Assembly: GCF_000003855.2 (NCBI RefSeq) | Contig: NW_003101682.1 | Coordinates: forward strand, 3,623,632 to 3,687,631 | Reading direction: 5' to 3' | Source of the DNA: Blastomyces gilchristii SLH14081 | Taxonomy: Eukaryota > Ascomycota > Eurotiomycetes > Onygenales > Ajellomycetaceae | Length of the DNA stretch: 64,000 bases | Part shown: positions 1 to 12,899 of the stretch, one piece after another | How positions within the stretch are numbered: position 1 is the first letter of the stretch | Layout: each line of letters opens with the position of its first letter | Position numbers and translations under genes: made by a program | Notes under the pieces: model-generated | Databases searched by the model: none | What the model was told of the DNA's origin: nothing | What the model saw: the letters and a program-made list of their open reading frames with translations, nothing else

Positions 1-1063
1 CTGACTGAGCCTTTAATCTCTGCACAGTGAGATATATTAAATCTAGTTTTAATATCTCAATATTCAATAGATTCTGCAAGAGATTGAGAACAGCAATACT
101 AGATTTCTATTGAATTTAAGAATTAAATCTATATTGATATAATCATTGACAAAGTTCTTTATTTTAAGATATAAATAACCAGTTCCTCTACATTCTGCTG
201 ACAATATTTATATTATTATATAGACACAGACTTATATTCTCTATAATATCAAGACTCTGAAGAGAGAAAGTCTTGATAGAGAATATATAGTAGTGTATAT
301 CTTAGCAGTTTCTATCTCATTCTTCTGCAGCAGTTAATGCAAAAAAAAAAGATCTTAGAAATAGTTTTTTACTTCTCTTGAAAAAGTAAGATGTTTTTCT
401 CTGAATTTTATACAATATTCTTAGAAAGAATTAAAAACAGAGTTGTTTTCTGTCATAATTTCATATTCTTTGAAGTAAGAATTACTTTTTCAGAGACTGA
501 AGAGCTTTCATTAATACTTGATTCTCTTTTACACTCTTTATTAACTGATTTTAGTTGCACACTTATTATGTGAGAAGAATTGAATGATTTAGAATAAAAT
601 TGAATAGTTTTAATCAATTTCTCTGCAAAAAATTAACTTATTTTTTGTCAGTTTTTCTCTCAAAAACTGTTATATTATCTGATTTATTATTAATTGATAT
701 CATACTTTTTCTCACTGTATTTCAAGAAAGAGTTTATAAAGATTTTATTGATTTATTTTAAAAATCAATTTTAGTTTATTAAATTCTCTTCAAAAATCTA
801 ATCTAGTTACTGAACTAGTGTGAAAAAAATCAGATATTTTATACACAAAAGTCTTTCATTCTTCTTTTCAAACAGTCTGATTAACTTCTCAATTAAAAAT
901 AGACTAATCAATCTTTTAACTGAAACAGTCTGATCAACTTTTCACTTGAAAATAGATTAATAAATCTCTCAATTGAAACAGTCTGATCAACTTTTCATTT
1001 GAAAATAGATTAATAACTCTCTTAATTAAAACAGTCTGATCAACTTTTCATTCAGTGAGTAAA

Positions 1064-2653
1064 ATGAGTTCAAGAGTACACTCAGTTGATGTGGAAAAAG
1101 ATGATTTTTCAGATGCTGTTTCTGAGATTGAAATTCTAAAGAGAAGAAAGAAGAAAGAAATAAAGAAACAATAATTTCTTGAAATACAGGAACTGGAAAA
1201 AGCAAGCAAAATTCTTGAAAAACAGTGTCTGAGTGAGAAGAATGAAGAAGTTCTGTTAATTCTTCATACTCAGGCTAGACAACTACAAGAAGTGATCAAG
1301 TTCAAACTTGAAATTTCAAACACAATTCAAAAAACATTGAAATCTTCTAGTACAGTCACTGACTCTTTTTCATCTTCTACTTCTTCATCTTCTTCTTCAA
1401 ATCAGAAGAAAATATATACTCAAGTAGCAGAATCTACTATCTCTAAACCTGCTATTTCAAAATCTGCTCAAAATACTGAGAAAACTGAGAATAATATTAC
1501 TCAGATCTCTGGACAAAGAATGAAAAAAAAAGAAATATAAAAAGAGAAGAACTTTCAAATCTTCAGAAATAGAAGACTTATTCTCAAAGTCTTAAATTAG
1601 AAGATCTTATAAAAAAGCAAGTGAAACTCAAATCTCATTTTCAGAATTAGAAATGAAATTAATCAGCAGTTCTTTTCTCAGTTAATGACTGATATTACAG
1701 TTTAAAAATCAGTTATAGCTTCAATTGAGTCATCTTTCTTTGAAAATTCTATTATTTTAATTACAATATCTGAATTTAGTGCAGAATTCCTTATTCAGAA
1801 TAAGAATCTCTGAAAATCAGCAATAGAATCTCTACTGAATATAATAATTCTATCTGAGAGAGATGAAAAGTGAAGTAAATTCATTCTTTATAATATTTCA
1901 GTTGAAATTTTTGACTGTGAGAAAGAAATGCTACTTCTCAAAAATGAATTAGAAGAATATAATTCTATTCAACTGAGAAAAGAGCCTGTATGACTTAATT
2001 CAATTGAGTTCAGATAGAGTAGAAGAAATGTCTCTGTTCTAGTGTATACAAAGACACTTGAATAATCAAGAATCTCTGAAGTAAGAGTAGCAGGTTTGAA
2101 AATGAGAGTTCATGAATACAAAGACTCAAGAATAAATCTCAAAGCTCCAGCACAGTGTTCAAACTGTCAAAGATATGAACACTTTGCAATCTCTTATTTC
2201 AGAGACTTAAAATGCACATTCTATGCTAGAGATCATAAAACTAGTGAGCATAAATGTGAAATATGCTTAAAAAGAGATGAAATATGTCAATATACTCTGC
2301 TTAAGTACTTCAATTGTAAAGAAAAACATGCATCTAGCTCAAAAGAATGTGTATTTGCTTCAAGAACTCAGACAAACTGAAGAAAAGATGAAGCTCAAAG
2401 TGAATCTAAAACTGAAGATAAAAGTCAAGCTAGTAAATCTACAATTACAAGCTTAAAAAGAAGAAATTCTCAACTATCTAGATCTTCAAACTTCAATTGT
2501 TCAGCTAAGTGTAAATAGAATTTGAATTCTCAAACTCCTGTTAAGATTAGAGAATTGAGAAATGACTCTAGTAATAAACTAGATATAATACAAGCAGTTG
2601 AGATTCCTACTTTTCAAAATAGTTATAATCTACTATTTAATGATAGGGATTAG
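1064..2653 (+). pseudogene. LINE copy 1 ORF1 (gag-like, CCHC zinc knuckles), broken
   Basis: This is the ORF1 protein of the LINE, which in this family binds element RNA in the ribonucleoprotein particle. The start ATG is at 1064 and one frame runs to TAG at 2651-2653, about 529 codons. Open pieces at 1292-1540 and 2096-2380 lie in the same frame, so the breaks are stop codons and not net frameshifts. The N-terminal third is charged and probably coiled, followed by a Ser-rich stretch near 1355-1400. Cys/His clusters near 2155-2345 (CSNC..H, CEIC, C..H....C) are the zinc-knuckle region. The TGA at 2378-2380 is probably a mutated TGG. Only 29 bases separate it from ORF2. Confidence 0.82.
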
Positions 2654-2682
2654 ATTCTACTCTATCTCTACTCTCTCTTAGT

Positions 2683-5600
2683 ATGAATATACAACAAAAA
2701 TAACAAAAAAAGTTTAAAAACTCTTCAAAAATCACATTTATTTAAAATAATGTGAATAGAAACTCAAATTGCATTTATTCTTATCTTCAGATTGTATTTG
2801 AATAAAAAGTTGACTTTATACTTCTTCAAGAATCAAACTTTGATACTGAGTAAGAGTATATTATTTCTCATTCAAGCTATTACTGCTTTGTTCCTGAAAA
2901 ATCTGAGATAAAATCAAGAGTAGTGATCTATGAGAGAAAAAGATCAAGATATGAATTTAATTTGAGATTTGATATCATATCTGACTCTGATATTCTAGTG
3001 AGTGATATTATAGATAAAGAGAATGAGTTTGATACTATTCAACTTGTAAATATCTATAATGAAAAGTTATTAAAAGAAAACAACAATATCTGAATAATTG
3101 ATAGAGAATTTTTAAATATAACTCTCTTAAAAAACTCTATAATTGTAGAAGACTTCAATGCATATTATCTCTGATAAAACTCAGAGTGTATAATAGTAGT
3201 AAGAGCAGATAAACTGGTTGAATGAACTTTTGAGCATTCAATAGATTTAGTTAACAAGTCTGATCAATGAACATTCTTTAGAAAAAGCATGAATCAGAAA
3301 TCTATTATAGATCTAACTTTCATATCATAAAATCTAATTGAAAAAAGACTTATAAACTGATTTATTGCTTCAAATGAAACCTCAGAATTGAGTCATAAGA
3401 TCATTCAATTTGATACTGAACTGAGTGAAAAACAAAGAAGTGAAAATCCTCTTCTCTCTAATCAGTATAACTTTGAAAAAGCGGATTAAAAAGCAGTTGA
3501 AGAAAGAGTAAAACAGCTGAAATCTGAAAGACAGAGTGAGCTCTATTGAAATCAAAGTCAAGATATCTCAAATGAAATACTTGAGAATAGAGTAAAGCTG
3601 ATTACATCTATTCTTCTAATAAGTATTGAAGAAAATATTTCAAAGACAAAGTCTTCTGAGTATTTCAAATCTTGATGAAATGAGAATATCACTTCTAAAA
3701 GAAAGTAATTAGTCACTGCTAAGAGAGATTGAAAGAATAACTTAATATCTGATAAAGAGTTCAAAGCTATTCAAAATGAATATTTTTCAGATATTAAAAA
3801 AGTCACAACAGATTACTGAAACAAATTTCTTGAAGAAGTATAAGAAAAAGATGTTTTTACAGTCTTCAACTATATTAATTCAAGAAGTGTAGCAAAGCTT
3901 TCAATCTTAGAATATGAATTTCAGAATGAATTGTATACAGCAAACTCTTTTGAGAAAAAATATCAAGCTTTTATGAGAATTCTCTTTCAAAACTTATCAC
4001 ATTTAGAGGAGAAGAATATGTCATTTCATGAATATATTGATGAAAATAACTGGGAATGGCCTGAGCTTACATGTGATGAACTAGAGTCAGTAATATTCTC
4101 AAGTTCAATTAAAACTGCTACAGGGCCTGATTCAATTAATCACTTAATTATTCAAAACACATATTTGTACTTGAAGAATGAATATTTTGAGCTCTTTTTC
4201 AATCTCTTAAAAAATGATTATCATTCTCAATGCTGAAGAGAAGCTACTGATGTAATCCTTGTAAAATCTAATAGAAAAGCTTCAATTTCTAAGTTATATA
4301 GAGTAATATCTCTGTTGAACTGTTTAAGAAAAGTTCTAGAAAAGATAACAGCTACTAGATTATCTTTTATAAGCTCTATTAGTATTTCTCTTCTATTTAA
4401 TGAATAAATGAGAGATAGAAAACAATGTTCTGCAATTGACACTATTCTCTCAGTTATTCATTATATTTAAGTAACAAAGTATGAAGGCCTGGTCTCAACT
4501 GCAGTTGTTATTGATATAAAAGGTGCATTTAATCATGTTTCAAAGTCTAAGATGATTCAAACTTTGAAGATGTTAAAACTGTCACTTTCTCTAATAAAAT
4601 AAGTGAATTGTTTCATATCTAAAAGAATTATACAACTATTCTTTGATGAAAGAAAACAAGACAAAACTGAGATAAAAATAGAAGTATCACAAGAATCTTC
4701 AATCTTATCAGTTTTATTTGTAATATTCACTGCATATCTATTCAAGAATAGAGAGATAAATATAGTGAGATCTTCAAGTGATATAGATGATATTGATCTA
4801 CTCTACAGTTCAAAGACATTCAAAAAGAATTTAGAAGTGATTGAGAAAGCAGTAATGAAAATCTTTGTTAGAGCAGACATCAATTTAATTTAATTTAATA
4901 TAAATAAAACTGAGTTAATTCACTTTGTTCCCAGATTTAATGAGAAAGAACTAAGTCTAACTCTTTTGAATAAAGAGATTAAACCCAGTTTGAATGTCAA
5001 ATGACTAGAAGTATGATTAAACTCTAAGTTGAATTTTAAATATCATATTCAACAAAGAATCATGAAGACAGAGAGACTACTGAATAGTATAAGCAGACTA
5101 TTAAATACTGAGAGAGATCTATTCTTTCAGGCTATAAGACAGTTATACATAGTCTGTATTATGTCAGTAGCTGATTATAAAGTTTCAGTTTGATGAAATA
5201 ATCAAGATAACTTCACTGAATACTTTCAAAGTCTATAAAACAGAGCTTTGAGAAGAATTCTGAGAGTATTCAAACCATCTTCTATTAAAGTAATGAAAAT
5301 TGAAGCTTCAATTTCATCTCCTGCTATTCAATTTGAAAAGGCCTGTATGAACTATGCTCTGAGAGTCATGAAGATGAGCTTAAATCATATAATCAGAGAA
5401 AGAATCTCTTCTTCATTTTCATCAGTTAACTCAGGAAATGAACTGAATTGAAATAGATTTCTTAATTACAATGAGAATAATAATTTAAAGAAAATGTCCT
5501 CTCAACTGTATAGACTATATTCACTTATTAAGAATCAATTTTCTTTATTAAATGTTGAGAAAATTGATCATAAGAAGATATCTCTCTGAAGAGAAAAGCT

Positions 5601-6633
5601 GAAATCTCTCATAGACTTACAAATAAGTGAACAATCTAAAGAGAGAGAATATGAACAGCATTTGAAGAAGATCTCTATAATCAATATAAAAGACTCTATT
5701 CTGATTTACTCAGATGACTCAAAAAATGAGAATTTGAATAGATTAGATGCAGACATTGCTTATACTGAAGATAATATCAATTTTATCTCAGATTTCTGAA
5801 ATTTAGGCTGTGAATCTGAAGTCTTTTATGCTGAACTATTTTCAATAGTGAAAGCTTTCAAACTCATTGAAATAAAATCTCATAAAAGAGAAAATAGTTT
5901 GAAAGAGTCATGAATATTCTCTGATAGTCAAGCTGCTTTAAAAAGACTTAGAAATAGTCAGATTTATAATGATTAAATGAATCTTGAACTGATTTTAAAC
6001 TCCATTTTGAAAATTCAAAAGAGAAGAATATTAAAACTGATAATTCATCTGTATTGACTTCCTGCTTATATGAATATTCATGACAATGAATTGGCTGATT
6101 CAGCCGCAAAAAAGAGTTCAGAATTAAGCAGATCTATTCAAAAAACAGTCTCTTGATCTTTTATAAAGAGAAAGATAAAAGAATCTTGTTTAAACAAGTG
6201 AAATGAAAGCTGGCAGAAACAAAAGAAGAGCATACATTATTCAAGATTTGAGATAAAACCAAAGTGGAAATCTTGTTTAATTAAATGTAAAAAGAAAATA
6301 TTGTCATCTATAATTCAGCTGAAACTAGGATATGATTATTTCAAATTCTATATACAAAGATTTGATGATAGATTTGATTTAACAGAGTGCTCATTCTGCA
6401 ATATAAATGAAAATCCTGAGTATATTGTAATTCATTGTGTATTATACAATAGTCTCAGAGTCAGATTAAAGAAGAAGTATGATTTAAATCAATTAAATAT
6501 GAGGTTCTTATTCTCAACTGAGACAGGAATTAAATACTTAGTACACTTTCTATCAGAAACTCAAGCAGCTATAAGAAAATAGCTGAATTCTGAAGTATCT
6601 GAATATGAAGAGTTGGAAATTGATTAGATATAG
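2683..6633 (+). pseudogene. LINE copy 1 ORF2 (endonuclease, reverse transcriptase, RNase H), broken
   Basis: This is the ORF2 polyprotein that nicks the target and copies the RNA. From ATG 2683 to TAG 6631-6633 it stays in one frame (1316 codons) despite many stops. Domains in order are an APE-type endonuclease (about 2770-3440, with the DFNA and SIIDLTF motifs), reverse transcriptase (about 3930-4900, with YRVISLLNC and the DIKGAF-type motif), RNase H (about 5695-6130, with IYSDDS, a Glu in AELF, SDSQAAL and NELADSAAK), and a C-terminal CxxC..H....C motif near 6390-6430. The TAG at 6580-6582 is TGG in copy 3, so the real end is 6633. Internal stops such as TGA for Trp are typical RIP products. 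Confidence 0.88.
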
Positions 6634-7008
6634 TCTGTTAAAACAACTATATACTTTCTTTTAATAATTTTATTTTATTATAGTCTCTCTTTACTATACT
6701 TATTTCTTTCTGTTCTTTTCTATCTATCTATTTAATGTGTCTATCTTTAAGACTATGTTCTCTTTTTCCTTTTGTCATGATATTTTCAAATGATTTCGAA
6801 GTATCTTAAGGTGTTTGAATTACTGCTATTTTGTAAATAGTATTTTGTATCCGGACCGGGAATTTTCTGATTTTGCTATCTGAAATTGATAAATGTATGA
6901 GTGTTGTCTCTATAGATATAGGAAAAACCGTGAGAACTCAGGTCTCCTCAGGTAGGTGTCATAGTCTCTGACTGCATCCATCTATAATGAAGAATAATAA
7001 TAATAATA
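6634..7008 (+). other. LINE copy 1 3' UTR and (TAA)n tail
   Basis: This is the non-coding 3' end of LINE copy 1. It is conserved in copies 2 and 3 (for example the stretch around 6965 and its relatives near 23045 and 31680). It ends in AATAATAATAATAAT at about 6993-7007. A short TAA repeat as tail is used by several non-LTR elements in place of poly(A). It is also the likely recognition end for the reverse transcriptase. Confidence 0.75.
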
Positions 7009-7872
7009 CCTGCTTTCTATCTCAAAAAGTCTGAGATAAAGTCAAGAGTAGTGATCTATGAAAGAAAGAGATTAAGATATTAATCTAATCTAGGATTTAA
7101 TATCATGTCTGCCTCTGATATTCTAGTGAGTAATATTATAGATAAAGAGAATGAGTTTGATACTATACAGCTTATAAATATTTGTAATGAAAAGTCATTG
7201 AAGAAAAATAACAATATCTGAATAATTAATAGAGGATTTTTGAATATAACTTCATTAAAAAACTCTATAATTATAGAACATTTCAATGCACATTCTCTCT
7301 GATGAAATTCAGAATATAAAAGAGCAGTAAGAGTAGATAAACTAGTTGAATAAACTTTTGAGCATTTAATAGGTTTAGTTAATAAGTCTGATCAACAAAC
7401 ATTCTTTAGAAAAGATATGAAACAGAAATCTATTATAGATCTAATCTTCATATCACAAAATCTATTTGAAAAAAGACTTATAAACTGATTTATAAATTCA
7501 AATGAGACATCAGAATCAGATCATGAGATTATTCAATTTAATATTGAACTGATTGAATCGCAAATGAGTGAAAACCCTCTTCTCTCTAATCAATATAACT
7601 TTGAAAAATCTGATTGAAAAGCAGTTAAAGAAAGTATAAAACTGTTAAAGTCTGAAAAGCAAGATGAGCTCTATTGAAATCTCTACTTGAAGAATGAATG
7701 TTTTGAGCTTTTTTTCAATCTCTTGAAAAATGATTTTCATTCTGAATGCTGGAGAGAAGTCACTGAAGTGATCCTTGCAAAACCTAATAGAAAAGCTTCA
7801 ATTTCTAAGTTATATAGAGTAATATCTCTATTGAACTGTCTGGGAAAGATTTTAGAAAAGATAATAGCTACT
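7009..7872 (+). mobile_element. LINE copy 2, 5'-truncated left part
   Basis: This is a second LINE copy whose first bases follow the (TAA)n tail of copy 1 directly. It begins inside the endonuclease domain, at a point equivalent to about 27605 of copy 3. The endonuclease motif (IIEHFNAHSL) is at about 7268-7300. At about 7682 the sequence jumps to the reverse transcriptase, a deletion of some 480 bp relative to copy 1 (3550 joined to about 4160). It then reads CWREVTEVILAKPNRK with an intact TGG, less damaged than copy 1. It stops at 7872, where Gypsy A is inserted, and resumes at 19481. Confidence 0.85.
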
Positions 7873-8190
7873 TGTGACGGGCTACGCGCGATCAATTGTA
7901 TAGACTATTCTGTTACACTTCACAGATTTCTATCACTCCGATTCTCAGTCGCCGATTCTCAGCTGAAAACCTACAGAATTCCTATTCTTCCGCCCTGAAG
8001 CTTCACTGTGTATGAAAATCCCTATTCTTTCACTCTGAAGTTTCACTGTGTACATCACTGCATATGTGTATAAATATTCACTCTGATTGCTGATTTTCAC
8101 ACTTTCGCTTTCTTTCCTTCTCTAATGTTTTTCAGTTTGTTATATAAGATCTATATATTATACTGATCTATTAAGTGTAAGTCTCTTACA
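7873..8190 (+). repeat. 5' LTR of Gypsy A
   Basis: The LTR is 318 bp, TGT...ACA, and equal in length to 19158-19475. A TATA-like TATAAATATTCA lies at about 8069-8080 and a CT-rich stretch follows. Unlike most of the block it keeps several CpG sites near its start (7877-7890). AATGTTTTTC at 8124-8133 is complementary to the sequence just after the LTR. Confidence 0.92.
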
Positions 8191-8193
8191 CTT

Positions 8194-8203
8194 GAAAAAT
8201 ATT
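8194..8203 (+). promoter_or_regulatory. Putative primer-binding site, self-priming type (Gypsy A)
   Basis: The sequence three bases after the LTR, GAAAAATATT, is GAAAAACATT in copy C (33132-33141). The copy C form is the reverse complement of AATGTTTTTC inside the LTR of A (8124-8133). The LTR versions AATGTTTTTC (A) and AACATTTTTC (C) are both one RIP step from AACGTTTTTC, so the ancestral match would have been GAAAAACGTT. No match to a tRNA-Met 3' end is visible. Self-priming is known for the Tf1/sushi group. This is an inference from pairing only. Confidence 0.45.
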
Positions 8204-8506
8204 CATTATCTTCTTATTAGAAATGATTACTCACTGAGATATCTGAATGCATAACAACATGTAAGAAATAGAGAAACAGCAAATAGTTAAGTGAACACTG
8301 AGTTCTCAGATAGAAGCTTACTCATCAGTGATTCTGACCCTGTAATAAGATCTTATGAAGAGAGTAAGATCTTATAAAGAGAATATCAGTGAAAGATCTG
8401 AGAGTTCTGATATCCCAGATGTGTGAGATATTCATATAATTACACTTCTTCTGATTTCACAGATATCACACATTCAACAATTGATATAATTATATCTAAT
8501 GATAAT

Positions 8507-9650
8507 ATGAGAGAACTCTTGAATGTGAGTATAGATATAGTATCACAGTGACTCTGAGCAATATTGAAATTATAACAGCAATAGATAGCTAATATGTATG
8601 CAACTCAACAACATCAATACAAGAAAATTCAATGATTATCTCAACTAGAAACCCCTGCACAGACAATTTCAACACTGACAGAATCAAATATAAACATAAT
8701 ATAAATGCTGAAGAAACACTTAGATGCTTCTGTATATTTCAATACTTCTGATCTCACTCTCTACTCATCATGAAGGTTGAAAATACTCATGAAACTAAGT
8801 GTAGATGAAGATGCCATTGATTTGCTAATCAATCAAGATTGATATATTAATAAACAGTTGAGAGATCACATGAAACAGAAGATTCATTCATGAATAAAAG
8901 CATGTAAATCAGTGTTGCAAATGCCTGATAACATTATTAAATATCTTGATATTCTGTTCTGAGACACTGTCATGTAACAGAAAGTATTAGATTAATTACA
9001 GAGTATCTGACAGAGAAACACTTCTCTTACAATCTTTATTCCTGACTTCAACACTAAGATTCTAGAAGCAGGTGATTAATCTTGAGAGAACTGAATGAAG
9101 ATTAGTATGCTTAAGAAGACATTAACTTTTGAACTCTTACTGACTCTTGTAAGTGTGGATGAAGATCAGACATATGAAGATTTCTGTGTATAACTTCAGA
9201 CATTGAATAATTGTCTTATCAAGCTCAAGAGTATACAGAACAGTGATAGAAGATGTTACACTTCAGTCACTTATACATCTGTGCTGAAGAATGACAATGC
9301 AGATGCTATGAATTAAGTGAACTCAAATATCTATATATAAGCAAGGGTCTTCACTTTCTGAACAGGCTTCTGAGTTTCTGAGATCACTCTCAAAGAAGTC
9401 CCTGATTGATGTTAACAAGAAGTGTGTATCAACTGTAATCAATCAGAATGTATTACTTTCAACTGCTAATCAGTCTACATATCTTCTCACTTGAAGAATG
9501 AATCAATGTCTGTTCACATCAATCACATTACATTGAAGAAAGATTTAGAAGATAACTATGAGAATGCTCTGATGAAACAGGGAAAAGATTGACTTCTGTT
9601 CAAATTTGTAAACAGAAGCTTGAAGAGATCAGATAATAATAATTTGAAGA
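8507..9650 (+). pseudogene. Gypsy A gag, broken
   Basis: This is the gag region, encoding the capsid and nucleocapsid of the virus-like particle. An ATG at 8507 opens a frame reading MRELLNVSIDIVSQ, shared with copies C (33439) and F (46676). The middle, about 8730-9250, resembles a retrotransposon capsid. A CINCNQSE..TFNC zinc-knuckle remnant lies near 9425-9467; copy C keeps a His at the central position (SEHIAFNC). Many TGA/TAA/TAG stops are present. The gag and protease pieces are not in the same frame, so either a frameshift signal or an indel lies between them. Confidence 0.75.
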
Positions 9651-9654
9651 GCAA

Positions 9655-12436
9655 ATGACAATGAATGTGATTCTTGTATCTACTATAATCAATAATATAT
9701 ATAATATGAAAGCCATGATAGGCAGTAGTCTATATTATTATGCAATGATTAAATCTTCTGTCATAAGATATTACAATCTTCAGTATATTCTCTTACTAAA
9801 ACCTCAACTCCTTATAAAATTTGATGACTCAAAAAATGTTTATACCTGTTACATGGTGAAGTTGAACATAGATGTCAGAGAATATCAATGTGAAGATGTC
9901 TATACATATAAAGTTGATAATCTCAATTATAATCTTATGTTAGAACTTGTCTGACTATCTGAATAAGACATCTTATTGAATGCTTAAAACAGAAGCTTAA
10001 TATTCCCTAATAATGATAGAATTCACAAAGATGATATTCACAAGACTATGAATCTGATACAGATCTCTGTCAACATCTATGAAATGCTCTGAAAAGAAAG
10101 TCACTGAAAAGATAACTGATAGCAGAATCATATAACAATCTATTCTGTTAGTCTGACTGATATTAAGAAAGCTCTAGAGAAGTTATTCTGTACTACAATA
10201 ACAGATTCTTATACAAAACTCTCTTAACAATATTATGAATACCTAGATATCTTCTGACAAGACAATATTATGAATATATCTCTCTTACAAGGCTCAGAAG
10301 TAGATCACAGTATCAAGTTAGAAAAGAAGAATGATAAGAACTCTGAGTTATCATGAGGCTCTCTTTATAATATATCTTGAGATGAACTTCTTCTTCTTCA
10401 TAAGACACTCAATGATCTGTTGAATAAGAAATTCATATATATTAATAACTCTTCTGCTGCAGCTTCTGTTCTCTTTGCAAAGAAAACAGATGAAGAACTC
10501 TGATTCTGTGTGAACTATTAAGAATTGAACAGATTAATCAAGAAGAACTGCTATTCTTTATCTCTTATCAATAAAACTCTAGCTTGCATTGAACAAGCTC
10601 AATAATTTATAAAACTAGATATCATTATCATGTTTTATAATATCTGTGTTATCAAAGAAGATGCATGACTTACAGTATTCTGAACATGTTATAATCTCTT
10701 TGAATGAATAGTTACACTCTGTGAACTGATCAATGTCCTCAGTACATTTCAGAAGTATATTAACTAAACACTCTGAAATTTTCTTGATGAATTTGTATCT
10801 ACATATCTTGATGATATTCTCATCTTTACTGATGAGTTCAGAAAACAATATCAAGAACATGTGTGAAGAGTATTACAATGATTACAAGAAGCAGAACTAT
10901 TAATAGATATTGACAAGTATGACTTCAAAGTCAAGAGTACTAAATATCTAGGTTTTATCATAGAAGCTGACAAGAGGATTTAAATGAATCTCAAGAAAGT
11001 CTCTGTCATTCTTGAATGAGAAGCTTCATATACTGTGAAAGATGTATAAAGCTTCATCAGATTTACTAACTTCTATCAGTGATTTATACAAAACTTCTCA
11101 GATATCATGAGATTACTTACAGAACTCATCAGAAAGAACTCAGTATTTTAGTGATTAGCAGATATTAAAGCTGTATTTATACAGATGAAGAAGATGTTCA
11201 TCAATACCTCTCTAATAATAGCATTTAACTGTGATTATAAAACAGTTATTAAAGCAGACTTCTCTAACTATTTTACAGAGAGAGCTATATTATAATATAA
11301 TGATAAAGATGTCTTATGATCATGCATCTTCATGTCTAAGAAACTGAGTCCTGCTGAATACAACTATAAGATCTATGATAAGAAACTTCTTGTAATTATA
11401 CACTGTCTAGAAGAATAAAACTCTGAACTCTGAAGTGTCTCTGAATTTAAGATAATCACAGATGATAAGAATCTCAAGTACTTTATAACTACTTGTAAAC
11501 TTACTGAATAACAGATACAATGATCTGAGTTCTTAAGCTACTTTCATTTTATAATATACTACTGTTTCAGCAGTTGAAACTTGATGACAGATCTCTCTTA
11601 TAATAAGAGCAAGATATGCCTTTCAATATAACAGATACCTGTTAAATGAACTGAGAATACCAGCTTCTAGATCTGAAGATATTAGTTGATCAAGATGAAA
11701 CAACTCATGACACTATATATACTTCTCTGATTAGAATATCTCCTCTCTGAACTGTCACTGACACTGATACTGACACTGATACTTATACTAATATTGATAT
11801 CTTAACTTCTTCTGAACCTATACTGAACAAATTATGATATATAACAGCTCAAACTGATGAACTTCTTCAAGCACTCACTGAAGCAGTATGTCAAGAAGCA
11901 CTCTGATTTCTCTCAGAACTTCATATAAAAACTGACATCTCAGAATACTCAATTGATGATAATAACACTCTGCAGTTCTGTGAATAACATTGAGTCTCTC
12001 ACTTTGAACTCTTACACACCTGGATAATATAAGAGATAAATGATTTGTGTATAATCAGTTACTCAGGTTATGAATAATTGTACTGAATAATCTCTCAAGA
12101 GTTCTACTGACCTGAGATATTAAACAGTATCAGATGTTTTATTTGAAACTATAACTATTATTCTGCTATTATCTTATAAAAGAACTGTAGAAAAGAGCTA
12201 CTGAAATCACTTAATATCTCTGATAGAATCTGATAAGATGTAGTAATTAACTTCACTATTGATCTCTCTGAGAGTAAGAATTGTAAGAAGATTCTGATTA
12301 TTATAAACTGATTGAGTAAAGATATAATATTAGAATCTTATAATAAGATGAATACTGAATAAGTCACTGAAGCTTTTCTAAGAAGCCTATTCTATCAGAT
12401 AAATGAATTACTGAGATCTATAGTATTATATGAGAG
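9655..12436 (+). pseudogene. Gypsy A pol, first part (protease, RT, RNase H, start of integrase), broken
   Basis: The segment at 9655-9954 is open and resembles a retroviral-type aspartic protease. The IGSS at about 9717-9728 stands where DSG is expected, and the following ELV*LSE matches a GLPWLSE-type motif. Reverse transcriptase follows at about 10330-11000 with YLDD intact at 10804-10815. RNase H is at about 11150-11560 ([27 protein letters not shown]). The integrase begins at about 12100 and is cut at 12436 by the hAT insertion, continuing at 18276. Stops are frequent and are mostly TGA for Trp and TAA/TAG for Gln. Confidence 0.86.
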
Positions 12437-12899
12437 TAGACTGGCCGGCAGGATCATGAATTTCACATTTGATTCCATTTGATCTGATTTCATACATTTC
12501 TTGGCATGAGTCCCACCAGGACCAAGCCTCAAAAAAATCTGAAAATGGACCATTTCTGAGAGAAATAGCATGAAAAATGACCAGATTTAATTCAAGAACA
12601 GTGAAATGGGAGTAATTTCTCAGAATAAACTGTGAAAGATGATCATTCTTTCAAAATCAGAATAAGACTGAGACTGAAGATCAAAATCAGTCTCATTCAA
12701 TTCATTCAGTGATTGCTTATATAATCAGAATTTGGTAATGATTATTGATAATACTTATGAAACAACTAAATACATTCTTGTACAAGTTTATTCTTCACTT
12801 TCTCATAAAAACTACACTTCTCTGATATACTGTGATCAGAGATATTAAACTGTCTGATAATTTCATATTTTATAATCATGAGTTTCTTGATTGTTTCTT

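Larger units (their letters stand above)
1..7008 (+). mobile_element. LINE copy 1, Tad-like non-LTR retrotransposon, nearly complete, RIP-degraded
   Basis: This is a two-ORF non-LTR retrotransposon. Position 1 aligns with position 24264 of LINE copy 3, so the true 5' end probably lies left of the window. It has a roughly 1.06 kb leader, ORF1 with CCHC zinc knuckles, ORF2 with endonuclease, reverse transcriptase, RNase H and a C-terminal zinc motif, and a short 3' UTR ending in (TAA)n at about 6992-7008. That domain order and tail fit the Tad1 clade. Both ORFs carry many in-frame stops of the TAG/TAA/TGA type expected from C-to-T and G-to-A transitions, so the copy is dead. LINE copy 2 begins directly after the tail. 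Clade assignment rests on domain order read by eye. Confidence 0.9.

Noticed and set aside
870..1050. CRISPR-like short repeats (AGTCTGATCAACTTTTCA units)
   Set aside because: Spacing is irregular, units vary, and they are LINE leader repeats also present at about 25130-25250 in a eukaryotic genome.
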